From the NCBI GenBank assembly GCA_028673005.1, contig CM054120.1, forward strand, positions 71,535,533 to 71,599,532: a stretch of DNA of 64,000 nucleotides, in the 5' to 3' direction. Source of the DNA: Tanypteryx hageni. Taxonomy: Eukaryota; Arthropoda; Insecta; Odonata; Petaluridae. This document shows, one piece after another, positions 1 to 8,603 of the stretch; position 1 is the stretch's first letter; each line of letters starts with the position of its first letter. Under the pieces are notes generated by a model. That model was not told where the DNA came from and ran no database searches. It saw only the letters and a program-made list of their open reading frames with translations. Position numbers and translations under genes: made by a program.

Positions 1-321
1 TTCTATCGTCGAAACTAGGGAAAGCGATTACGTAGCGGCTGTATAAATCACATACACTCCGCCGATTTAAGTCATATGTCTGTTTTTCCGGCCTTGGGAG
101 AGGGGTGGTTAGCGTTTCCAGCAACCAATGCTAGGGTCGCGGGATCAAATCCTGTCGAGATCATTGCTGTATGTGGCCGTCCTTGTGATCGTTAAGATGG
201 TCATTGTAAAAGGCCGTTAACGGCTGTTTATTTGTTAGTGAGAGACAAATTAAATAAAAATAAATACATTCTCATGTAAGATTTTCTATAGACTGTGTGA
301 GATTATATCCAACAGTAAACG
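1..321. repeat. Tail of a preceding array unit (unit 0), long-form end
   Basis: These 321 bases match 50244-50559 near the end of unit 5, apart from scattered substitutions and a 5-bp difference near 290. They are absent from the ends of units 1, 2, 3, 4 and 6. They are therefore the last part of the 435-bp long-form segment of a unit that begins before the window. The segment contains a tRNA-derived SINE-like sequence, annotated separately. At 322 the sequence passes into the ACATTTTTATAAATC junction where I place the start of unit 1. Confidence 0.93.
95..270 (+). mobile_element. tRNA-derived SINE-like sequence (unit 0 tail)
   Basis: A degenerate tRNA-like head carries an A box (TGGTTAGCGTTT, 106-117) and a B box (GATCAAATC, 143-151) at normal spacing. 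Between them lies sequence resembling a tRNA body ending GGGTCGCGGGATCAAATCC. A tRNA-unrelated part follows, then an A-rich tail (AAATTAAATAAAAATAAATA). This is the build of a SINE transcribed by RNA polymerase III. The head does not fold as a clean cloverleaf, so it is not a working tRNA gene. Target-site duplications were not found. Confidence 0.6.
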
Positions 322-980
322 ACATTTTTATAAATCTGGATTAAATAATTTTTTAGCAATATTTAAAATGATTCTCGCCTCTCCATCATAAAACAAGTTT
401 TAGAAGGATATATACTTTCAAAAGAGCAAATTTATACAAAACACGAAAAAATATTAATATTTTATAAATGCTAAATTTCGTTTCATTTTATTTTCAGAAG
501 GATATTAAAGATTAGAAAATTCTTTCCGGCGAAAAAGTTTACTCTTCTGAAATTGCAAGTTTTACAAAATTTCAATCACACGGGAAATACAATCTAGTTT
601 CATAATTACTGATTTGAATGCATTTCACTTTTCTCCTGAAGGAATGTTGGATGAAAAAAATCTCCTAGGAAAAATTCTGATTGAATCGCAAAAAGTACTT
701 AAAGAGATTATTTTAATCACTTAATTTAAACTACTCATGCAGGATTTAAATCTGGAAATAGAATAGGAGTGACATTTTTTAGTTAAATTAAAATAAAACA
801 GTATTTTTCACCATCGGGTTTATTGAATAAAAGCATACTAACGACTATTTTCACACATAGCTATAGGCCCCTTTTCATAAGTATGGGCCGCATGGAAATT
901 GAACTTAACATTTAAAGAAAACCATTGTCGTTTCTACTTGAAAATATCAAGGTACAGACGTGAAGTTTTAGTGGGAAGAC
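322..980. other. AT-rich spacer at unit start
   Basis: No gene was recognised here. The 23-bp palindrome-containing insert of units 5-7 falls after the run of Ts near 776. The equivalent stretches of the other units have the same content. Confidence 0.6.
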
Positions 981-1174
981 GAAATGGTGTTTTATCGGAA
1001 TCTTCCTCTTGTCTGTAATCCAGCTGCTACATTCTTTCGAGCCTCGTTTCTGAAAAATAATAAAGGAAATGAGTGTATTTGTCATAGTTATGAATGCACA
1101 TCTTCAATAATTTTGTTTGAAATCAACTTCATAATTTTAAGCATCATGATAGATAAACTGCGCCGCAAATAAAT

Positions 1175-1443
1175 CTATAGAAACCTGAGGGTTAACAAAA
1201 GACAAGGATTTCGCCTACGCTTCATAGCCCTTATCACCAGTCGTGGGATGTCCGGATCGTTTTTTCCTCTTCGATCACAATCACGAGTAAGGACTTAACT
1301 CCCACTCTATTTCTTTGCCTTTCTTCGTCCAGTATTCGGTTGTCATTTCCAGCAGCGTATCTGGCAGCAGTAGATGCCGCGAAGAGACCTCCACTATGGA
1401 TGATGACTTCGTGAGGGAACCAAGATGTGTAAAATAAATAAAA
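1175..1443 (-). pseudogene. Decayed duplicate of the 74-codon exon (unit 1, frameshifted)
   Basis: The minus-strand translation resembles the ORF at 2056-2280: DPDIPRLVIRAMKRRRN aligns with FSDIPGLVMRAMRRKRS, preceded by a related Ala/Gly/Asn segment (AAGN against AAGGNGK). Nucleotide similarity also extends upstream of the coding part. Here a 1-bp deletion in the T-run near 1261 breaks the frame, compared with units 5-7. The ATG used at 2280 has no counterpart. It appears to be an old within-unit duplication of an exon of unknown function that later lost its start. Confidence 0.7.
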
Positions 1444-2055
1444 TTAATATACATTAAAAACAGCTGAGTTGATTCTGAAGCCTAAATTGGGGGGAATGCA
1501 TGGAGGACGACGGATGATGAACCGGGATACTTCAATATTTCGAAGTCGTGGATCTAGGTGTAAGGCTTAGGGGTGTAATAGGAAGACAAATATATTTACT
1601 GACACTTATTTACGCAAAATTAAACCATCACATTATAATAAACAAACAGAATAATGCTTAGATATTTGTAGAATATTTTAAAAATGCTTATATTATCAAA
1701 TAAAATATTTGAGATGTATTTTAATAAATGTTAATCATCTCCCTTACGGGGGTTATTTACGCAGTCAACCCACTTTTGTATCCGCCACTGTTCGTGGATA
1801 CCTTACATAGACTCATCGCTTTTAATAAAATAACTTTCTCTGCACTATTAATTTCAAAGATATTCACGGAAATATCAGATATTGAAATATTTAGCACAAG
1901 GTTATGATAAACGAAAATTCAGACGCACCTATCGGCTGCAGTACAGCCGTCGTCGGTGGTACTTCGACGAAGGTTGAAATATATATTTTCTTTCTCTTTA
2001 CTCAAGTGCTTATTTTTGAATTTGTTTTCGGGCACGAGGCGAGCACGTTAATAAT
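1444..2055. other. AT-rich spacer with two short hairpins before the GC-rich core
   Basis: Part of this stretch, near 1490-1560, looks like diverged homology to 2335-2400, upstream of the 74-codon ORF. At 1933-1949 an inverted repeat has CGGCTG and CAGCCG arms around a 5-base loop. At 1962-1972 lies the odd palindrome CTTCGACGAAG. No gene was recognised. All units carry the same hairpins at matching offsets. Confidence 0.55.
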
Positions 2056-2280
2056 CTAGCAAAGAAATTGTATAAATAGTGAAGTACTTCGCTTACGTCT
2101 CATGGCTCTCATCACGAGACCTGGGATGTCCGAGAAGCTTCGCTCCACCTCCATCACAACTTTGTGATAGCGCTTTCGGGCCTTTTTTCTCGGAGGTATT
2201 TCGTCCCGTTCATCTTTGCCATTTCCGCCAGCGGCTCCGGGAGGTGAGTTGGACGGGCCTCCGGTTCCTCTTTTACTCAT
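2056..2280 (-). CDS. Conserved 74-codon ORF, probable first exon of an unrecognised gene (unit 1)
   Basis: An ATG-initiated frame on the minus strand encodes a small basic protein. Residues 1-25 are low-complexity, rich in Gly, Pro, Ser and Asn. Residues 26-36 are strongly basic (RKKARKR) and could act as a nuclear localisation signal. A helical-looking segment follows (VVMEVERSFSDIPGLVMRAM), then RRKRS and a stop at 2056-2058. I do not recognise the family. It sits in the most GC-rich part of the unit, directly downstream of a promoter-like region. The peptide is identical in all seven units, which is unusual here. A diverged duplicate lies about 880 bp away. It may be a stand-alone short protein or exon 1 of a spliced gene; GTACTT near the end could serve as a weak donor. 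Translation is not proven. Confidence 0.45.
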   Translation of the reverse strand: MSKRGTGGPSNSPPGAAGGNGKDERDEIPPRKKARKRYHKVVMEVERSFSDIPGLVMRAMRRKRSTSLFIQFLC

Positions 2281-2530
2281 GATGTCTTCGCGAGTTCTTG
2301 CCGAGAGTTCTTCTAAATGTCGGTGTTTTGATTTGTAGGAATGCGTGGAGCGGAGTCAACCAGAAATGAACCGTCGAGGGGGTCCACTGCGGTGCGAGTG
2401 AAAAGAGTAGGTGCTTTGCCGGCGTGCTTTCCACCCTCTTTTTATTTCCATCCCTCCCCCGTCTCCTCTAATGCCGTGGTGAATCCTCATTGGTTGTCTG
2501 CGGCGTGACGTCTCACGTGCGCTACCCTTT
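2281..2530 (-). promoter_or_regulatory. Promoter-like GC-rich region for the 74-codon ORF (unit 1)
   Basis: Reading on the minus strand toward the ATG at 2280, there is an E-box CACGTG (2514-2519), a CRE-like TGACGTC half-palindrome (2506-2512, plus-strand reading), a CCAAT box (ATTGG on the plus strand, 2489-2493) and a TATA-like AAATAAAAAG (about 2438-2447). TATA-like and CCAAT motifs are about 45 bp apart, and the ATG follows about 160 bp after the TATA-like motif. The region is GC- and CpG-rich in an AT-rich background. The motif order is plausible for an RNA polymerase II promoter, but each motif alone is weak evidence. Confidence 0.45.
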
Positions 2531-2539
2531 CGGGACCAT

Positions 2540-4150
2540 TTCCGAGGAGTCACTTATCGGGATTTTTCCAAGAAGTTGAAATTGTATTGAGAGTGATTTG
2601 TGTGGTGATTTCTATCCAGGACATATGAATCGGTGCAATTAAAACCGTCAAAAAGGAACCTGGGCGAATGCGGTTATTTGGGTAATTTTAACGTAATTTT
2701 ATAATAACTAGAGCCGTCTAGGAAAATCGCGGGACCTGGTGCAATGTTTTCGCGCGGCGTCTCTTACGCTGGGCTGATCATATTTAAACAAGGGAAAAAC
2801 GGAAGGTTTACTGGAGTTTAATAGGAAAAATACGGGAGAAAACGGGATATCTTCTTTCTAAATTATTGTTTTATGAAGGACGTTTTCAAATTTCAAAAAT
2901 GTATAATTTTAATGGTTTATGGAATTCTGCTGATAGGATAAAACATTGCGGTTTGATTCCAGTTTTTTTCAAATACTTATTTTAATGTTTAAAGAATATA
3001 GTTTTAAATTTCCTTTCCCTATAACAAAAATAAAAAAGGGTTTGTTTGCGTCTTCCATGGAAATAAAATGTATTTCATAGTATATTTTCTGCTTTTATGA
3101 TTTCTACCTTATTTTGCAGTAACTCATAAAATTCGTTGCATGGTATCATACATGCAGTAGTATAAAATTGTAACCACAACATTGAAAGTTGTAATTTCTA
3201 GCTTGTTTCGCTCATCGGTCAGTTCAATTGATTAAAGAGAAACCTCGTTCTGTTTTTACATTATGAGTCGGCAACGCAAATCCAGTAACTGAAAACTTTA
3301 AAAAGTTCGCTCTTCTGTCCGTCAAACTCGACAAAAGAAAAAATAATGGTGCAATTTCCAATTGTTGATTTTGAGATCCATTTTAATTGATCATTTTCCG
3401 TTTGTTGGGGGACAAACGTTTTTAAAATAGAGAAGATATGGAAATTTAATTTCAGGGAAACGCTCTACTTGTGTGTTGATGTTTGTCGGCAGTGCGCTCC
3501 TGGACTTCCTGACGACCGTATTGTTAATTTATTTCCTTTATTTTTATGTAACAGCCTTCTATTTTTTCTTCTTCCTCCGCCTTTTTCTTAATTTAATGCG
3601 TGGGTCGTTTCATTTCCTATGTTTTATAATGTGACATTAATTTCTTATACTCAATATATACAAATGAACAAATATTTTTAGACGTTCCGTCCTGTTTTAT
3701 TGGTCAAGTATTCAATTTTCAGTAATTTTACCATCCAGGGCCAAGCGTCGAAAATTAAAAAAAAATAAGCCATGGTGTTTTAATAGTTAATATTTTTTTA
3801 CATGGAATACCAGCATGTATAGGCCATTACAGTCAAGTTTGTGTGTATAACAAGAACGTTTGTTTGAGCGCGCGGCCTATTTCTGTGTGAGGCCGGGTGC
3901 AGTGTCATCGTTGGCCCCGCAACCCTGCGAAAAACTATATTTTAATTTCTTGTCAGCTTGAAGAGGTGTTTTGGAACCGCCGGACAATTCTGTTTGTGAG
4001 ATTATGCAAGTTATAGCTTCCTAAACTCTTTCCTGCAGATTAATTTTAGGAGTCCCGCGAAAATAGTTTTAATTGTATAAATCAAATATTTGGATACATT
4101 GATAGGTAATTAGCGTAATACACTTTCCTCTACTAAATAAATGATGGCGT
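2540..4150. other. Gene-free AT-rich spacer
   Basis: About 1.6 kb without a supported gene. The first part (to about 2880) is still very constant between units; the rest has more substitutions. An invertebrate-type initiator string (TCAGTT, near 3220) precedes an ATG at 3263 opening only nine codons, too little to call. A pyrimidine tract near 3566-3580 varies between units. The same stretch recurs in all units. Confidence 0.6.
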
Positions 4151-4200
4151 GGTACCAATGCTTTCAAAGGTTGTAACCCCACTGACTGTGAGGGAGAAAT

Positions 4201-4722
4201 TCAAGGTTTAAGGTAACTGAGCGGTAGGGAAATCATGCCATTTCCCTCCATTTTCGCGGATCCACACTGAACTTCAATCTTTTGTGGAACCCTAGGGTTC
4301 CACGTAACCCATGTTAAGAAGCACTGACATACGTCACCCCAGACTTGACGGGGCTCCTGGCGCGCATCATGTACGACCCACCCTAAATCCACCACTGCTC
4401 GAGATAATATCCTAAGTTTCTTTAAATGATTGTAGAAATTCTTGTTCCTTCTATCCGCAAAGCTAAAAAAAGCTTCTGTCTCTCCTTTCAAAATCAGATC
4501 CTTCTTTTTTTCTAAAATATCCTCAACGCTAAAGTCGACTTCTCCGAACTTCTTTCTTATTTCGTTTCCATATTCCAACTCGGTCTACTCGTCTCTTCCT
4601 TCCATTGCCTTTAAGTACTCGAAGACGTTCAGTAATGCATAGCTCCTAATTTTACCGAATCTCATACCGCGTACATTTCGTGCCCGAGGACTGGGATACA
4701 TTCTCTCAGTCACTACGGGGTT
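4201..4722 (-). pseudogene. Unrecognised coding-like frame with one stop, running into a hAT-like terminus (unit 1)
   Basis: One minus-strand frame of 174 codons is broken only by a TAG at 4585-4587, which is present in all six copies. The part before the stop includes RSYALLNVFEYLKAMEGRDE; after it comes a Lys/Glu-rich stretch (IRKKFGEVDF, ILEKKKDLIL), then ADRR and FYNHLKKL. It reads like protein, but I do not recognise the family. From 4326 downward the frame runs through a hAT-like terminus and probably stops being meaningful. No ATG opens the second half (it begins at TTG). It may be a remnant of a transposon gene or of a host exon. Confidence 0.35.
4284..4326 (-). mobile_element. hAT-like (Charlie-type) terminus with 20-bp palindrome (unit 1)
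   Basis: Read on the minus strand from 4326, the sequence starts CAGTGCTTCTTAACATGGG and continues to a perfect 20-base palindrome, GTGGAACCCTAGGGTTCCAC (4284-4303). hAT elements of the Charlie/Tip100 type commonly begin CAGNGNTTCTYAAC and carry subterminal palindromes of this kind. A candidate opposite end, CAATGCTTTCAAAGG at 4156, would define a 171-bp non-autonomous element. The 8-bp flanks (CGTGGTAC and ACATACGT) do not match, so the second end is uncertain. Confidence 0.55.
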
Positions 4723-5466
4723 TTATCTCATCTTTCAAGACTCAATCATAGCTATCCTACATACTCGGTCTTTTATATTTTTTCATTTACCCGCTTTGTT
4801 ATTTATAAAAATCATTTATTTTTATGTATTGTATTATTATGTTATGTCGTTATAATATTTAATTGTAAGATTGCTTGCGCTGTATGTGGAATTATATGAG
4901 TAATTATAAATATTAATAAAGGGTGACGCGCAGGGGCTACCCGAAAAATTAAGGCGCTCCGTATAGGTTAGTTGATACATTATCAAAGTACATGTTAATT
5001 TATTCTACGTAATGTAAAACGTTTTGATAATGATAGAATAAAATGTAAGTCGTCAAGATTCAGGCCTGTCCGCGATATAAGTATATTATTTATTTATTTG
5101 CGCGTAAAGTATAGATCAGCGGTTCACAATTCAGAAGTTGACTCGGGCCTAAATCAACCTTGATTTGATCTAAGCAGGCCGGCCTATGAAACTTTTGTCC
5201 ATAGTAAAAGTTAGAATATGTTAATGTGGATTCGTTAATTACTATGACAAATTTTTCTTGTAAATTTTATGAGGTGACAAAGCTATATAATTTACTCACT
5301 CGTTGGGAGATGTTGCGCAGTTTATCTCTTGACATTCCAGTTATATCTGGCGTAATTCTAGTTGTCGCTGTTCTGAAATTGTTTCTTTATTCTAATCTGA
5401 CATCGTTAAAGGTAATGGAGGTTTTTTTTAACCTCACGTGAGAGATGTATTACAAACATAAAGGAA
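4723..5466. other. AT-rich spacer
   Basis: No gene was recognised. A 60-70 codon plus-strand frame (5226-5441) is kept in all units but has a GTG start and no recognisable motif. Just before the 73-bp duplication, GAGGTT and AACCTC arms flank a T-run (5418-5435) and can form a small hairpin. Confidence 0.5.
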
Positions 5467-5612
5467 AAACAGATATCTAGGTCCTTGGATTGGTATCTGT
5501 TTAGAAAAAATATGCTCGCCACAATGGTGTTTAGTAATTAAACAGATATCTAAGTCCTTGGATTGGTATCTGTTTAGAAAACATATGCGCGCTACAATGG
5601 TGTTTAGTAATA
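5467..5612. repeat. Two tandem 73-bp subrepeats, each with a hairpin (unit 1)
   Basis: Copy A is 5467-5539 and copy B 5540-5612. Each begins with AAACAGATA and has the inverted partner TATCTGTTT about 18 bases later, so each can fold into a hairpin. A and B differ at a few sites: A has CTAGGTCC and AAAAAATATGCTCGCC, B has CTAAGTCC and AAAACATATGCGCGC. No function is apparent. Confidence 0.9.
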
Positions 5613-6063
5613 GACGTATGTCTGATAAAAGAACAAGTTTAATGCGTAAAGATTCATAAATAAAAATATTTTGTTCACCAAATCGAATTGTTCTGGAATT
5701 TGAATTGGTTTAACGGTCTAAGGGTGTCGAGTGATCGCTATGTCGAATGTTCTAGAGCAGCGACTAACAAATATTTACGGCTCTGGGACCTGTTGTTACG
5801 GCAACCGATCTTGTCCTGACCCTTATTATGGCAGATGACCTTGTCGCTATTCTCATAACTCCACCCATCTACCAACAAATGTAATAATGTGATTGGAATA
5901 CTTAGAGAAAATCAGGATTTTCGTTAATATTCATATTGAAAAATCGTCAAAGATTAACTTTTACTCACGAGATCAAGATTATGCCAACCATCGGGTCGTA
6001 TGCAAAAAATTGCGGTTTATTGAAACTTAATCTCTGTCGTTTTTAGATGGAATAACTTGACAT
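5613..6063. other. Spacer between the 73-bp duplication and the hAT terminus
   Basis: No gene or known element was recognised. A moderately GC-balanced stretch near 5720-5870 is well kept between units, but I cannot name it. Confidence 0.5.
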
Positions 6064-6120
6064 CAAGGGCGGATCTAGGAACCTCCCAAGGAGGGGGGGG
6101 GATCGATTAAGTTCTATTTT
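6064..6120 (-). mobile_element. Terminus of the ZMYM1-like hAT element with G-tract (unit 1)
   Basis: The sequence CAAGGGCGGATCTAGGAACC at 6064, followed by a run of 9 Gs, resembles the ends of ZMYM1-related hAT elements (CARGGGCGGAT followed by a G-rich stretch). It lies about 310 bp beyond the stop codon of the hAT pseudogene, on the expected 3' side. I could not find the opposite terminus upstream of the gene, so the element looks 5'-truncated. Equivalent termini begin at 16034, 26004, 35976, 45900 and 56319. The G-tract measures 9, 9, 9, 10, 10 and 11 in units 1-6. Confidence 0.5.
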
Positions 6121-6425
6121 CCTCGTAAGTAGGAAAATTTTCAAATAAAACTCCCTATAATTGTCAAAATTATATTCAGGACTTTTTAAGGAGATTATCA
6201 CAAGAAATAATAGTATAGTAATTTTCTATCCTAAAACCTATTTTGGTGAAATATATTTTGACAACCACGCATACATTGACCTCCCTTATAATAATCCATA
6301 TTTTGCGAAAATGATGTATAAGGCTTATGTTTCGCATAATGTAAAAAGGAAAAAATATATTTAAATCGGGTATCTGTGACATTCTATTAACTTTGTATAG
6401 CACTTTTAACATTTTATTTTAAAAA

Positions 6426-7612
6426 TCACAATAAAAAATCAAGTCGCCGATTGCCAGAATTAGCAAAACGATCTAAAATCTCTTCCTGGTCAAGATGAAT
6501 ATCTTGATGTTTATGGAGTAACGCCAAACCCACAAGTCTTTCTTCACTCATTCTGTTCCGCAATCAAGTTTTAAATCGTCGCAAAGCCGAAAAGTTGCTT
6601 TCAGAGCTAGCTACACTTTTAGGAAGAGTGAGTAAAAGTTTTAATAAAATTTTGCGACTTGTTTAAATTTTCTTGTAGCACATACTGAAAACTTCACAGA
6701 TACTCATGTTAGTTATAAAGTTATTGCACTTATATTCACGTTCCCATTTGGTTTTCCACATTATTAATTCGCTTAGAAAAATAGTAAACGAATTTGAAAT
6801 AATGAAAACATTCTAAAAGTCAGAATATTTTTCCCATCTTGACGTTACAGTATTATCTAACACAACTTGATCCAAACACAATAGTTGTTTCGGTAATATA
6901 TTTCCCAAATTAAATGCCTTAAGTGTATCATCACAAAAACGGCTTCGAAAATCATCTAGGAGAGTATCAATCATTGGGATAATTTCAATACGTCGATTGT
7001 ATTCCTCAGCGGTTTCCGAACAGTTAATTCTTCTTTAGGTATACCAGGGCTTAATGAGCTTTAATTGCAAAATATCTGCAAATTCATTAGCGCTTTTCCA
7101 AATTCTATTAAATACTTCGTCAACCCTTTTCCTTTCACAATCTAATAAGCAAATGATGTCCTCAATGCATTTTATAGCTGAATACAGATCTAGCGACTCT
7201 TTTTGTAATGACTTACTATTTGGAAGTGTCAAGGAAAAAATAATAGTAATGCATTTCATCGAAACAATGAATTTGCTTGTCATGAGATTACTGAGGAGTA
7301 AATCCGCCTTTGTTAAAGATGTCCTATCATCCCAATTACTGATATCGTTCAATATCTTGGTAATTATGGAAAATATTTTCTCAAACATTAAACAAGCATT
7401 ATGTTTTTTTACCCAGCGTGTATCGCACAAGGTACTTAATCCACCACCCATTTCTCCCTTTAAAATATAACTTCTCTTAGCAGAAAAATGATAACAATTA
7501 ATAACCTCGCCCATTAATTCAAAACATTTTCTAATTGCCCTAATTTCGGGCGATTGCTTGTTTTTCTTTATGAGCCAAAACATGAAGATTTTGAGCACTT
7601 CCCACCCTTGAG
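6426..7612 (-). pseudogene. hAT-family (ZMYM1-like) transposase pseudogene, 5'-truncated (unit 1)
   Basis: hAT transposases cut and paste DNA transposons in the nucleus; this is a dead remnant of one. The minus frame holds the C-terminal part of the RNase-H-like domain: the hallmark LCDTRWVKKHNA, then a WDDRT segment and KADLLLSNL. It ends with the hAT dimerisation region (LPKSVASSES, FSALRRFKT, then MSEERLVGLALL and NRRLDF) and a stop at 6426-6428. Four in-frame stops interrupt it: 7035-7037, 6813-6815, 6663-6665 and 6564-6566. At the 5' edge the motif AQNLHVLAHK reads in a different frame, so a frameshift lies near 7560-7600. The zinc finger and N-terminal half are absent. Confidence 0.88.
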
Positions 7613-8075
7613 GTTGCGACTTATAACTGACCGTGAGTGAAACAATCTGATCTTATATTTAAATTTATATTCAAATTTAAATTAAATAATATACTTTATC
7701 ATTACACCGTTTATGCATCCTTCACTAAATAAGAATATTTACTAAGTAACTGAATTAATAAACCAAAACAACATCAAGTCCTTGAACTTTGACAATGTCA
7801 TTGTCGTCAGGGAACTTATCGTTAAAAATGCAAATTTAGTCCAAATTAATGAGAATAAACGTGAAATGCGTGCGGTTTCGAGCCAAAGACTAAAAATGAC
7901 GATAAGAATAAGAAACTATGATCATTCTTCATAATTACTATGCAGGTACGAAGTTTTTAAGTAAATTTGTCGAATTTATATAATCAAATGAATGCACTTA
8001 TAAAAGTCAACTTTTACGTGTTATCTTACGGGGCATAAATAAAATGCGAATACCTTTTTATGGGAAATCTGTCGG
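7613..8075. other. Spacer upstream of the hAT remnant with two perfect inverted repeats
   Basis: No transposase sequence is recognisable beyond about 7612, so the 5' part of the hAT element is missing. The stretch contains the 15-base odd palindrome GACAATGTCATTGTC (7791-7805) and TAAAAGTCAACTTTTA (8001-8016). Both are present at the equivalent places in other units. Confidence 0.55.
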
Positions 8076-8162
8076 GAATTTAAACTCCCCTACGTGCCAA
8101 GTTTCGTTACGATACCTTTGAAGGTGTGGATTTGCATAGGATAACATACATACAACCAAACA
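8076..8162 (+). mobile_element. Retroelement 3'-end-like sequence (unit 1)
   Basis: The stretch includes CCTACGTGCCAAGTTTCGTT, then ACGATACC and later ATAACATACATACAACC. Many arthropod non-LTR retroelements and related SINEs end with a GCCAAGTTTCRTNRCGATNCG block followed by CATACA-type repeats, and this matches that pattern. No ORF is attached, so it would be a 5'-truncated copy or a SINE tail. This rests on pattern recognition only. Confidence 0.4.
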
Positions 8163-8366
8163 TTTGAAATTAATTTCCATTGATTGATAAACTTTAGCAA
8201 AATAATCATGCTGATTTATGACAAGATGAAAACGGATTTTCCATTGTTGGCTATCAAATAAAAAGTTTTTTAATTTTAAATATTTGATGAAATTGTAATC
8301 GGGACTAGAAAGGTGATTTATAAGTGTTGTTTTTATATTATGTTACAGTTGTATTTTTCAAGCTGC

Positions 8367-8603
8367 TCATACGTGATTTTTGCTAGTATTATTCAGGGTT
8401 TTAATTGATGATTCAACGACTATAATATCATCCGTTGGAGGTTCTTTGTGAGGGAGACAAAAGTTAAGTCTTGTCCTCAAGAGATTGAGTTTTTGTTTAG
8501 TAAATGTTCTTTCAGAGAAGTTATGGTCAATATCGATGTAATCAAAGTGTTTTATGTGGTCTCTAAAGGATTTTATGTTTTCTGCGTGTGTGTGTGAAAA
8601 AGT
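8367..8603 (-). pseudogene. Probable Penelope-like reverse transcriptase fragment (unit 1)
   Basis: A minus-strand frame is open for 78 codons between TAG at 8604-8606 and TGA at 8367-8369, without an initiator. It reads HNFSERTFTKQKLNLLRTRL, then NFCLPHKEPPTDDIIVVESS and IKTLNNTSKNHV. This matches the N-terminal signature of Penelope-type RTs (an NLS/NFS motif, a helix ending LL.xGLnF, P.K, DII..vE.aI). The expected Gly before LNF is Arg-Leu here. No catalytic YxDD region follows, so it is a short dead fragment. The family call is from memory of the pattern. Confidence 0.5.

Noticed and set aside
984..1172. 62-codon plus-strand frame starting with ATG in most units
   Set aside because: No motif was recognised, and unit 6 loses it through an indel near 51370. 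It probably reflects sequence identity of the units rather than coding.
2356..2553. 65-codon basic frame on the minus strand upstream of the 74-codon ORF
   Set aside because: It begins at GTG, overlaps the promoter-like motifs and is simply a GC-rich frame without stops. Its constancy between units follows from the constancy of the whole core.
3220..3293. TCAGTT initiator followed by an ATG opening a short basic peptide (MSRQRKSSN)
   Set aside because: The frame ends after nine codons in units 1-6, and the initiator string is too short to be significant.
5117..5160. CAGCGGTTCACAATTCAG resembling a hAT end
   Set aside because: It matches the consensus only over the first dozen bases, with no partner terminus or target duplication nearby.
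5226..5441. 71-codon plus-strand frame kept in all units
   Set aside because: It starts at GTG and has a hydrophobic stretch but no family resemblance. Persistence among near-identical copies is not evidence of coding.
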